From Phytophthora colocasiae (taxonomy: Eukaryota; Oomycota; Peronosporomycetes; Peronosporales; Peronosporaceae): a stretch of DNA of 64,000 bases. The notes beneath the pieces were generated by a model. The model worked only from the letters and a program-made list of their open reading frames with translations. It was not told the DNA's origin and made no database searches. A program made the translations under genes and the position numbers. The number at the start of each line of letters is the position of its first letter. Position 1 is the stretch's first letter. The stretch spans positions 186,001 to 250,000 of the forward strand of contig JAGKQI010000052.1 in the NCBI GenBank assembly GCA_018806915.1. Direction: 5' to 3'. This document shows, piece by piece, positions 12,111-22,059 of the stretch.

Positions 12111-12476
12111 ACATCGACGTCAACCGGATCAACGGAGAACAAGACGGGGACTTCGGATCCTAAGAAGGACCCGGATCCAACCAAAGTCAGCTCGGATCCA
12201 ACACCGTCAGATCGTCGACCGCGTTTCTCAAACGAAGGGCAGCGCTGCTCGCACTGCGGATCCAGGAAACATTCGGATCTTGGCTGTTGGAAGCGCCTCA
12301 CCTGCCAGAAGTGCGGCAAGAAGGGTCATCCGTCGGATCGCTGCTTCTTCGTATGTCGCGGCTGCGGAGAGCTTCACGATCACGGCAAGTGCCAAATGGA
12401 GGAGTTCTACAACCTCATCCGGCAGTGGTTCGATCCAAGTAAGCACATGCTTCCAGAAGCTGCCGAGAGGTGTTAA
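12111..12476 (+). pseudogene. Gag zinc-knuckle segment (element B)
   Basis: The open frame ends with TAA at 12474-12476 and holds two CX2CX4HX4C zinc knuckles (CSHCGSRKHSDLGC and CQKCGKKGHPSDRC) and a third, irregular one (CRGCGELHDHGKC). Such knuckles bind element RNA for packaging. Upstream the frame is Asp/Pro/Ser-rich because of repeated GGATCC. It is the C-terminal part of the gag that starts at 8531, separated by the LTR-like insert. Confidence 0.85.
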
Positions 12477-12769
12477 ACTAGAACGCTCGCCGGGTTTGAA
12501 TCCGGTACGAGACGAGCGTTCAACGTCTTACATCTATGCATATGTGAACAAGAAGGCCATGGATCGAGTTAGCAACAAGCAAACGGATCTATTGGATAAT
12601 ACATGTGAACTTCATGGGAAACGTACGGCTAGAGTTGCAAGCTTCCGCTCTACAGACGATGAGTACCAGAGATCCGAGATCGCTATTTCCTTGGATCTCA
12701 TGCCCGGAGAGTCACGCGGGTACTAGAAGTACCATGTCCCCAGCAAACACTTCAAGCAGGCCAAGGCAA

Positions 12770-13560
12770 CGTGCAAGATCAACAACGCCAAGTCCACTGT
12801 GCTTCTTGACTCGGGATACGAGGTGTCGATCATCGATGCCGCCTTTGCTCGTAAGGTTGGATCCCAGATTGATACTAGTCAAACACAAAAATGCCTCGGA
12901 ATTGGTGAGCAGCTGTATATTGCAGCAGGCAAAACAAGGATTAAAGCTACCTTGGCTGGGTACTTAGTGAACTTTTGCGATGTCTGGGTCGGCGAGGATC
13001 TTCCACCCGATCCTCGGCATGGATTCCATGGTAGCGGCCGGGATCCGACTTGAGTTAGGCGACGGATCCATGTGCTTGCACGACGAGATCCGTGTGCGAC
13101 TCCATGGACGACGACAGATTTTCAGCGGCCGGTCTCGCCCGCTACACCTCCAAGAAGGTATACGGCTGGATCCCGGCGAGATCTTCGAGCACCCGGACCG
13201 GATCCACCTCAAGGAGTATGAGAAGCTGTGGTTACGGAGAGGAAAACAATGGGTACCGACGTTAGTACAAGGTCCAGGCAAGATCCGATATCTGCAACTT
13301 ACCAATGTCGGCGAGAAAGCGGATTCCCTCAACCACAACGAGGAGATCGGCATGTGGCTAGCCGGGGATCACGTTCCCTGCACCCCGGGTTTCATTTCCG
13401 TCGGATCAAGGCGCTACAACGAGTGGCAGAACCTTGCCATGAGCGCCACGACGGAGATCCCGCCGCCACCACGTCCGAAGAAGCCTTGGGAACTTGAGCC
13501 GGCGGTGGATCGGCCAAAGTACGCAGTGCCGAAGGGGATCCTGAAGCGTCCCGTCCACGC
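12770..13560 (+). pseudogene. Retropepsin-like aspartic protease (element B)
   Basis: The protease cleaves the Gag-Pol polyprotein. STVLLDSGYEVSIIDAAF holds the DSG catalytic signature, at about 12790-12840. The domain continues through YLVNFCDVWVG and, after a frameshift near 12980-13050, with ILGMDSMVAAGIRLELGDGS. A longer Pro-rich tail (to 14041) follows in the second frame. The usual domain is about 100-120 residues, which fits the first part. Confidence 0.75.
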
Positions 13561-14041
13561 AACGATCGTGACACGCTGTCCCGGCTCGCCACCTACGTCG
13601 GACCGGATCCTTGAAGGGACGGTCGACTGGCGAGACAGGATCCAGTCCGGTGGATCCGATCCGTCAACGTCCAAGTTCCAAGCGCACCGCCGTGTCCGTT
13701 TTGAGCCAGAGGCCACAGAGGATGTTGCGCCAGCCTCATCGGATCAAGGGACGTCCACACATCCACGGATCCGAGATCCCCAGGCTAAGGGATCCTCCGG
13801 ATCCTCTTCAGCCCGCCTGAGTGAAAATCCGACGGTGTGTACTGTCTCTGGCCTGAGACGGGACGTCGCCGTTGAGGATCGGCAGCATGTCCGTGCGACT
13901 GGCGACGACAATCACTCCGACAAATCAGTCGGAGATGACGTTTTGTGGTGCCCTGGGGTGAATATACGTGCCCCACTGCCAAGGTTGGTATGGACGTATA
14001 GCGCGAGGCAAGGCGCGTCTAACGAGCCATCGCATGCCTAA

Positions 14042-14665
14042 AACGGAGCTCTAGAAGCCGAAGGGTCCATGTCGACACGCCTCCTTGAAGATCCGGAGGG
14101 CTGCCCTGTCTCTGCACAGATATGGGACAATGATGCCAAGGGATCGCCCCATAATCATGGGACAGGTGACCATCACTCAGATGGCACAGTCGGATCCAAG
14201 GTTTTGGAGTGCCCTGAAGCTCACAGGAATGCCCCGGAGCTCGGAGAGCGTCCATCATGCGCGCATGCTCAAGACCTTTCCAATGAAGTACCCCACGCCC
14301 CGCACCGACGCTTACAAGCAAAGTTGGATCCTAACCTGACACAGCTTGAAGATCGGTGTCGCGTATGCGACAGGGGTCAAGGACGGGGCAGGCCTGAACG
14401 GTCGTCTGTTCCCGTACTTAGTGGGGATCTGAGCTCCTCATATTCACACGAATATGAGCGAGCGGCGGAGACGGCCTGCAGGAAGGGCGCCGCCGATTGC
14501 GAAAAACCCAGAGCGATCTGTGCGTGTACCAAGGGTGCTACAGATGCGCCTCGACAAGGTGAAGACGATGGTGTGTGCCAAGGCAGGATCGAAGACCCAG
14601 GGATACCAGGGAAGCTAGATCAAGGCGTGACGGCGCAAGGAGAGCTGGACCGGTAGACTTTAAAA
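14042..14665 (+). pseudogene. Protease-RT linker of element B
   Basis: One frame reads DRPIIMGQVTITQMAQSDP and continues protein-like to a TGA near 14337, then on as KIGVAYATGVKDG to another stop near 14430. A competing frame is open from 14069 to 14656. I cannot assign a domain. The position, between protease and RT in the same orientation, makes it polyprotein linker. It is cut at 14666 by the DNA transposon. Confidence 0.4.
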
Positions 14666-14943
14666 CGTATCAAATTCGGGTCAACACAAAAATGGTCAAT
14701 TGACCAAATCCATTGATCCACCTCGAAACGCTGACCAAAGTTGATCACATAAAAACTCGGCATGTAACAACCAGTAGAATAATGGTGAAAGTATGAACAC
14801 ATGCACATGTTGTTTTATTAAAGCTATTCCAAAGCTACAGACACAGGGAGATTTACCGGCTCAATGTACCGGCGGTGTTGACGCTTCTTGGCTCGACGTT
14901 TAGCCATGTCATCGATTCGATCGACGTAACGTTGTGAGAGACC

Positions 14944-15498
14944 TTAAATCATGGCGACGAAAGCAGGTAGAGATGGATGAGGAGACGGCAATGCAGCATT
15001 AATCTCACGATTGAACCGTTCCAGGGGATTATTTTTACGGCTAACCATGGCTTCATCGACGTCATGAACGTTCCACACACTCGGCTTGTGGGTCTTTAGC
15101 CAGGTTTTGCGAAAGTATGACCAGAACAATCCCCACACGGACTCAGTGAAAGTTACGTTCTCTTCCAAACCGATATAACAGATCTTGTCGTGTACATACT
15201 GAACTAACATCAAAGTGTCAGGATAGAAGTCAGCCCGTAGTTGTTTCTAAATACGCTCAGCAGTAAGGTCTATGCGCGTAAGGGCCATCGTATCAGCTGC
15301 CTCTTTCATATCTTTCGACACGTCAAGCCCTGGTGGTAGCACGTTGCGCTGGCCACGTTCACACGAATGTTCACCTTCAAACTCATACTCGTTCTCCTTG
15401 CGTTTAAATTGTAGTTTTGCTTTGCAACCTTTGCTTCTGTAGGCACTGCATCTGTACGAAGTTCGTGTTTTACCAATGTTGTACCTGGAAAAACCATG
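14944..15498 (-). pseudogene. MULE-like transposase fragments, 3' part
   Basis: Read on the minus strand, 15498-15247 encodes YRCSAYRSKGCKAKLQFKRK ending with a His/Cys pair (GEHSC). This Cys/His pattern is of the FLYWCH/WRKY-GCM1 type often found at the N-terminus of MULE transposases. After a stop, 15213-14944 reads VWGLFWSYFRKTWL and NNPLERFNREIN, similar to the fragment at 63275-63621. The catalytic middle is missing, so this is a relic. The frame on the other side of the solo LTR does not join it directly even after the LTR is removed. Confidence 0.6.
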
Positions 15499-17014
15499 TG
15501 TGGCGAAGTGGGTGAACACTTTTCCCGCCCAGGTGCGTATAGCGTGTCTTCCGGAAAATAAGTCCGACTGGAAAGATGTCCGGTCGGACTAACGAAAGTC
15601 AGAACCTCCAACCGGGATCCAAATGGGTATCCGGAAAGAGGGTTGGCGTGTGACCTTGTGACTACCCTCGTAGGTGTCGTTTGTCTTCGAACGCGAGGAG
15701 TTCCACCTGGATGAGTTACTTCCAAAAGCTTGACTGGATCCAGATGTAGAGTGCTAATGCACTTCCAAATGCAGTGGTTGAGTCTGAATGCAGGTGAGAG
15801 ACTATTAGCAAAGCCTTCCAACAACAGATAACCAATATACAAGAGAGTTAAATGCAAATATACAGCCGCTTCTTATTCTTTCCGGCCCTTGAGCGGTGGG
15901 CACTCCAAATGCCAGTACGACGTTGGACACTCCAACCGGGACACTGGCACAATCCCGGGGTCCTTTAGCGCACCACTTCTGGCAAGTCCACTTGGACTCC
16001 CAGAAGACAATTATCCAAGTATACCAGGAATACTATAGAGCACTCCAAAATACACACACACACAAATACAGTCCAATCACACAGCAGTCAATCAATCAAT
16101 TTCAGGGGTGACTACCAATAACCTCCTAAAACGCAGTTGTAATATGAAATGTACAAACCAAACGACCGTTTGGAATGTCCAACTGGAATATGAAATGGGA
16201 GGGGTCACGCCCGGGAATCGCCGCCCGGATCACCTTCCCAACTTGGTCTTAACCTGGCGGAGATTCACGCGGCGGTGACGATAGTCGACGCGGCCTGACG
16301 CTTGTTCGCTGACTCCGAGCCCTCGACTTCGAGGCTGGTCGGCAGTGCTCACAGTGGTGGCTTATGGGAAACCTCCCGCTCTTCCACTTGCGCCCTTGGT
16401 GGCAAATTGAACTCTCTTTAATATATAACTATCCGTTGTAAAGCTAACATGCAAAATAGACTTGGTTTCACTATAGGTAGAGGCGTGCTTATCCGGAGGC
16501 GACCTGACACATCCGAAGAACACCGAAGAACATGGCCGAATTCCAGCTGTGCCGAACAGATCATGGTCGGTCGTCTTGGTCGGTCGGAAAACACTTGGGT
16601 CTAGTATGGTCGGATCTTCAACGGCCGATCGTGGGTACAAATCAGGGCTAATCCGGTTGGACTCTGGGTACAAATCTGGACTGGTCCGGTTGGACCTGTT
16701 CAATCCAAACAGCCATCTTCCACTTGGACATCCAAAAGTAACTTCAATATCTCGAAATCAGGTAACTGTCAACTGGGCAGAAGGCGGCAGTCCAGGAAAT
16801 CACTTGACTTGAGTATGTACGTCCGACCGGACATATACCACTTGGAGTCCCAACTGGAGATCTTGGACTGACTTCGCCTGGGCTCTCCGGAATCCACATT
16901 TATTTCGTCCATTCAATCCTCCTTGGCTCGCAGCGTCCCAATATAGTACTTTCAGAGCCAATCAGAGCGTAGCTGGGGTATTTACTCCGTAAAAACTGGA
17001 GCCACATCTTCACA
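15499..17014 (-). repeat. Solo LTR, Gypsy-type, with 4-bp target duplication
   Basis: The block begins TGTGGCGAAGTGGGTGAACA and ends ATCTTCACA, the same termini as the LTR at 23850-25270. CATG lies directly on both sides (15495-15498 and 17015-17018), so this is a clean insertion. Internal patches (CTCAAGGGCC, the TTCAATTTGCC region) are shared with the other LTRs. There is no internal region, so the element was lost by LTR-LTR recombination. Short open frames inside it are chance. Confidence 0.85.
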
Positions 17015-17398
17015 CATGCCCAGCAACATGGACAGTGGTAGGTCGCGTAGGTGTGACGGCTTGTACAGCTGCACCTTCAACGAGTTCTCGTTGCCGTGTC
17101 GTACTGGTACTGCGATTTGGGCTTTGATTCGAGATATATGATTGCTTGCGTCCAGGGCTGCTACTCCGACCGAACGCTGGCTGCGTCTCGAACTGTGGCT
17201 CCTACTTCGTGAAGGTCTGAGCCTCGGACTGTGGCTTCGACTTGTCCGACGGCGACGATCGGGGCTGCGGCTTCTACGTTGTCTTGTCCGACTACGACGT
17301 GAGCTGAGGCTTCGGCGAAATCTCCTACTATTCCGTTGACTCAGGTTGCGTTGAAAGTGCCGCTCTAGCCGCGAATTGTTGATTGCCTTCCTCGCCAA
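17015..17398 (-). pseudogene. Arg/Ser-rich N-terminal piece of the transposon ORF
   Basis: On the minus strand ATG at 17398 opens a frame with dense RS, RR and SR dipeptides (about residues 10-75), then HISRIKAQIAVPVRHGNE and on to the LTR insertion point at 17014. It lies inside the TIR element and upstream of the zinc-finger-like piece, so it is probably part of the same transposase gene or its leader. The RS run resembles splicing-factor domains only in composition. After removal of the LTR and one CATG the two sides are in different frames, so either an intron or a lesion separates them. Confidence 0.45.
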
Positions 17399-17783
17399 AG
17401 ACTAGAGCCGCTGTCTTGCTCTGGGCGACCGCGACATGGACTTCTAGGGCCTGGATGGGCTGAGCAGCCGCGACGGCAATGAGAGATATGGATCGGTAGT
17501 AATGGTGGAGATGAATACGGGAACGACTGCGTCGAGACCGAGGAAGGGGAGTGTGGTGAAGACATGTGAGCGGCGTTGACTGTCTAATAACAGGACAGGG
17601 CAGGTCAACCAACGATTTTTGACCAAATCCTTTGACCCGTTCTGACACAGCCGTTGACCCGTTTTGTGTTGACCCGGAAATGATACGTTAAAAATTCTTC
17701 GCGACCAACGGACGGCGACGTACGTGGAAGCGACGAAGAGCTGGATGTAGTGCACGGAAGGATGATCTGCTGTTGGAACTGGT

Positions 17784-19250
17784 TTGGAAGCGGGGAGTGA
17801 AGTCGGAAGACCTGCCGAAGGAGGTGCCGCTCGTGGACCGGATCCCGCTACAAGAAATCTGGATCCTGGGAGTCATCTAACAGCCAGAGATCCGCCTAGA
17901 GCGGAGACGAGTGAGGATCCGTCATCAGCGTCAGGACATGGAGATCATAAGGACGTCTCAGACAAGGATATCGTGGTTGGATCCCGACCGGATCTCGTGG
18001 CTGAATCCCAGCCGGATCTCGAGGTTGGTTCCCGGCCGGATCCTGGAGCCTCTGTCCAGTCAGAACATGCCGTCAGAACAGCGGATCCCACGGCTGGGTC
18101 TCGGCCGGATTGCAGTAACGCGGAAGATCACGTCGACGATGGGGTGTTTGTTCACGAAGATGGCGGATCCTACGCGGAGGATCTTAAGAAGGAGATGGCG
18201 GTGCTACCAGAGGTTGTGACGGCAACGGTCGAAGTGAAGGTCGAGGATCTCCAATTGGGGGATCCAGCCTCCAACACGCCTAAGGAGATCCGACGACTGG
18301 CGAACGAGATCTGGAGGTACAAGCATCTGCTGATCGGGAAGGGTAACGCCTTGCCCCCGCCTGCCGTAGGCGCGATCCGTGACATTGATGTGGGAGACGC
18401 CAAGCCGATCGCCCAGCGAGTACGTAAAGTGGCACTGCAGTATCGCGAGAAACTCTCAGATCTGATCAAGGGATTGTTGCAAGCACGGATCATTCAAGTC
18501 TCTACGTCCCCATGGGCTTCGCCAATCGTCGTGATCATCAAGAAGAATGGCGTTGACATCAGGCTCTGCATCGACTACAGGCGGTGAATAGCTTGACGAG
18601 GCTGATGGTATATCCTATGTCTCTCATCAATGATCTACTGGAGGATCTCGACGCTGTGTTGTGGTACTGTTCTCTCGATATGGCTAGTGGGTTTTGGGTT
18701 GTCTCTATGACGGATCGCGCAAGGGCCATCTCGGCATTTATCACCTCGTTTGGATTGTTTGAGTGGAACCAGATGCTGTTTGGTCTCAAGAATGCCCCGC
18801 AGATCTACCAGCGTTTGTTGGACAAGGCACACTATGGATTCTTACGGATCCCGCCCACGGCCGGATCCGGATCCGCGTTGGATCTTTCCGAGACGGGATC
18901 CCAGAGACGAACGGTGAACAATCTGTACTTGGACGGAGATCGTATATTGATGACATCTTAGTGACCGCCGGATCCTGGGATCACCTGTGCGAACGAGTGC
19001 GGCTACTACTAGAGCCTGTGGCAAGTGGAACTTGTCGATCAGTGTAGCCAAGAGTTTTTGGATTTTGAAGAAGGTCGACTACCTGGGACACCGAGTGTCT
19101 GGAGAGGGACTAGAGGCACATCCGAAGGACCGAGAAGCGCTGGTGGATCTAGCGTTCCCGAGATCACTGCGAGTTATGCAATCTTTCCTGGGTAGCCTAA
19201 ATTACTACGCCCGATTCATCGAGGACATGGCGGTCTACGCGTCGGTACTT
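17784..19250 (+). pseudogene. Gypsy reverse transcriptase (element B)
   Basis: RT resumes after the DNA transposon. A Glu/Asp/Pro-rich leader precedes RIIQVSTSPWASPIVVI and IRLCIDYRR (stop at 18587). A shifted frame gives WYCSLDMASGFWVVSM and FGLKNAPQIYQ to 18961, and another gives RSYIDDILVTAGSW (the YIDD active site, about 18935-18975). VDYLGHRVSGEGL and FLGSLNYYARFI close the domain near 19215. All main RT motifs are present but split over three frames, so it is inactive as it stands. Confidence 0.85.
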
Positions 19251-20535
19251 TACGAACTGAGGGAGGTCGACTTCGCGGAGTTGAGATCCAGCCGCAAGAT
19301 CCTGCGGCCAATTGACCCCGTAGTCGAGGATCCGAAGGATCGAACGGATTCGAGAGGCCCAGAGGAGAAGTGGATCCGTGCTTCAGCCGCGTTCGAGGCC
19401 CTGAAGAGGAAGATCGCTACGACCCCCACACTTCGACACTTCGATCCCGACAAGCAACCGGTGGTGATTGTCTACGCCAGTGAATGGGCTATTTCAGCTT
19501 CCCTGACGCAGGATCACGATGGAATCTACATGCCGGTGATGTTTGTCAGCAGATCCCTGAAGCCAAACGTAGTGAACTATGGGATCGTAGAGAAGTAAGT
19601 ATTGGCTCTGCTGAGGATTTTGGATCTCGGATATTCCATGTTGGTTGGGCGACGGATCCGCCCTGACCAGGCACTCTACCCTCGGATGGCTGTTCCGTTC
19701 TACCGGACTACAAGGAAGACTGGGCCAATGGGCGGCGTATCACCTTGGACCTTGGAGATCACGAAGTGTACTAAGGGGGAAGACGAGATCCTCGGATCCC
19801 TCGCTGCCAGTATTACCCCGAGATCCGAGGTAGATCAAGCTTTAGTGAACATTGCACCGAGGAAGGAACCGCGCCTAGCGATCCAGATGCCAGTACCGAC
19901 CGTGGGGCCGGAGGAAGAGTTGTGGGTGGTTAGTTTCGACGGATCCGCCAGGGTGAAACGGGGCGGAGGATCGTTTAGTGCGATCGTCTGGAAGTTGCCC
20001 GAATGGAAGGTGATTAAGGCAGCGTCTAAGTACGCAGCGAACCTGACAGTCAACGAAGCGGAGTACAACGGACTTCTATTATGTTTCGAGTTACTCGAGG
20101 ATCTGACCAAGGACGACTTGCTATCTGCGGAGATTCGAACTGGTGATCCGCCTAATGCGCGGCGAGATCGACTGCAAGGCGCCGGCCCTGACGCTACTGC
20201 GACAGAAGGCGCTAATGCGGCTACGGGAATGGCCAAATCACGACTTGTTACACGTGACGCGAGCTTGGAACGCAAGTGCCGACAGCTTGGTCAGTGCAGC
20301 ATTACAACGAGAGAGCGGAGCTACAATCAACCAAGGGGCGGATCACGAAGATCTCGTCGCCCTGAATCGGTTGGATGAGATCCTGACCTCGGGATCCGAG
20401 GATCCGACGCCAAGGATCGGTGCAGTCACCACCCGGAGACAAGCCAGAGAGGGGCGACCCCGAGTACTCGACGAAGAGTCCGTGCAACGACTGAGGATCG
20501 ACCGGATCCGGCGATCCCAAGACGAGGAAGCATAG
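19251..20535 (+). pseudogene. RNase H region (element B)
   Basis: After RT, FEALKRKIATTPTLRHFDPD begins the RNase H-like connection domain; it ends at 19598. A frame from 19602 holds a second RNase H-like domain with WVVSFDGSARVKRGGGSF and NEAEYNGLLLCFELL, the first two catalytic acidic positions. A shifted frame (20143-20535) carries the remaining part. RNase H removes the RNA strand of the RNA:DNA hybrid. Element A has the same two-domain arrangement, so the elements are related. Confidence 0.75.
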
Positions 20536-20706
20536 ATCTCCAACCTGAAATCGTTCCTGCGAGGGCAGCTGCCGGATCTGACTGCGGTTGAAGCAAAGAC
20601 GTGCCGTCTGCTGGCAGACAACTTCGAGTTGGAGGAGGATGAATTGTTGTTCTATTGCGCACCTTCACGAAGGGCCGAAGCTGATCGAGATGGATTGCTT
20701 TGACTG

Positions 20707-21706
20707 GTTATACCTGAGACGCTTCAGGCCGACCTGCTGCATTACTATCATAGCAGTCTAGAAGGAGGGCATCAAGGGATCGGCCGTACGTACCAGAGGA
20801 TCAAGGATCATTTTTATTGGAGAGGACTTTTCAAGTCGGTACAGCATTTTGCCGGAGAATGCGTGGATTGTGAAACAGGCAAGGGACGGCCCACCATCCG
20901 TGGTGTGTCACCAGGCAACATTCGAGCCACCTACCCGTTTCAAGTGATCGCCATGGATCACATACCCTTACTACCAAGATCCGAGAGAGGGAACACTGAA
21001 CTTCTGGTATGGGTGGATCTCTTCACTGGTTATGTGATCGTCAATGCGAATAACTCGCGAACGGCCCAAGCTGTAGCGGAGTCCTATGAGATCTGTGTGT
21101 TTCGTCGTTTCGGCGCCAGCCAGGTGATTCGTCACGACCGAGAACCTGGGTTCATGTCCGACTTTTTTCGCGCTTTCAACCGGATCCTAGGCCAGCGCCA
21201 GAGAGCCACTATGGCTTATCGACCGCAGTCAAATGGCACGGCTGAGCGGGTGGTGCAGACGATTACCCGAGCGATCAAGAAGTACGTCCAGGATCCCGAC
21301 CAGCGCGATTGGGACGAGTATGCCGAACGCTTGACCTTCGCCTTGAACACTGCGCAATATCGAACTAGGGGCGACACGCCGTTCTCCCTCGCCCATGGCT
21401 GGGATCCCAAGACAACTCTGGAGGTAATGATATCCGTGGGAAGTACCGGACGCTGTGATACAGACCCACGACGTTGGAGGTATAAGATCCAGCGACACTA
21501 CCAACTGGCCCGGGCTGAGGTGAATGACCGATTTCAAGCGATGCAGTCACATGAGGAGGAGTAGCCGAGGTGGTGGATCTTTTATTGGTGAGGGCGCTCG
21601 CCAATGTGAGAGAGAAGACTGGCAGCTTGCTGCGAGTGGACGCACTGTGTATTTACATTTGAAGAAAAGAAGGGCGACCGCTGAAGGGGGATCGGATGCC
21701 GGCTAG
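20707..21706 (+). pseudogene. Gypsy integrase (element B), C-terminus decayed
   Basis: The zinc-binding region (LHYYHSSLEGGHQGIGRTYQ ... CVDCETGKG) spans about 20725-20885. The open frame 20863-21564 holds the DDE core: Asp in VIAMDHIPLL, Asp in RHDREPGFMSDFF, Glu in SNGTAERVVQ. The frame stops at 21564; a weak continuation in another frame reads GRTVYLHLKKRRAT. The chromodomain present in element A is not visible here. Confidence 0.85.
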
Positions 21707-21828
21707 ATCGATGCCCGATCACTTACTCAGATCTCAAACGGAGACAACGGATCTCAAATCTGGTCGCGTTTTGACCCGGAGAGGAGTACTCATGTCAGAG
21801 CCTGGTCACCAGATTAACCTTTCGAGTT

Positions 21829-21950
21829 GGATCCTTGGGTCCTAAGGCGGGATCCTCGGATCTCTAAGTTGGATCCTTGGGTCCAGAGCCTGGATCCTTG
21901 GGTCTTGAAGTTGGATCCTAGGGGTTTTGAAACTGGATCCTTAAGTCTTC
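21829..21950. repeat. Degenerate repeats of TTGGATCCTTGGGTC
   Basis: Six GGATCC hexamers lie in about 120 bases, spaced roughly 15-25 bases apart within partly conserved units. They resemble the array at 7621-7860. The block sits between the decayed integrase end and the antisense frame. I see no gene in 21707-22059. Confidence 0.8.
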
Positions 21951-22059
21951 TGACAATGGGCCTCACTATCGTTTCTTGGAAGATCGAAGTTAGAGTGTAC
22001 GGATCTGAGCGAAAAAGCCAGAGTGGACGAGAAAAATATATGGGGTTAAGTAACGCAGC

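Larger units (their letters stand above)
14666..17687 (-). mobile_element. DNA transposon with TIRs (MULE-like) inserted in element B
   Basis: The left end CGTATCAAATTCGGGTCAAC and the reverse complement of the right end, CGTATCATTTCCGGGTCAAC, form TIRs that stay similar for about 34 bases, with extra GGGTCAA copies further in. TTAAAA flanks both ends (14660-14665, 17688-17693). Inside are minus-strand transposase pieces. Removing the 1.5-kb solo LTR it carries gives an original length near 1.5 kb. Family is inferred from the zinc-finger-like segment and the NNPLERFNRE block shared with 63275-64000. The flanking repeat is shorter than the 8-10 bp usual for MULEs. Confidence 0.7.

Noticed and set aside
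17015..17398. SR-type splicing factor
   Set aside because: Only composition matches; there is no RNA recognition motif, and the frame lies inside a TIR transposon.
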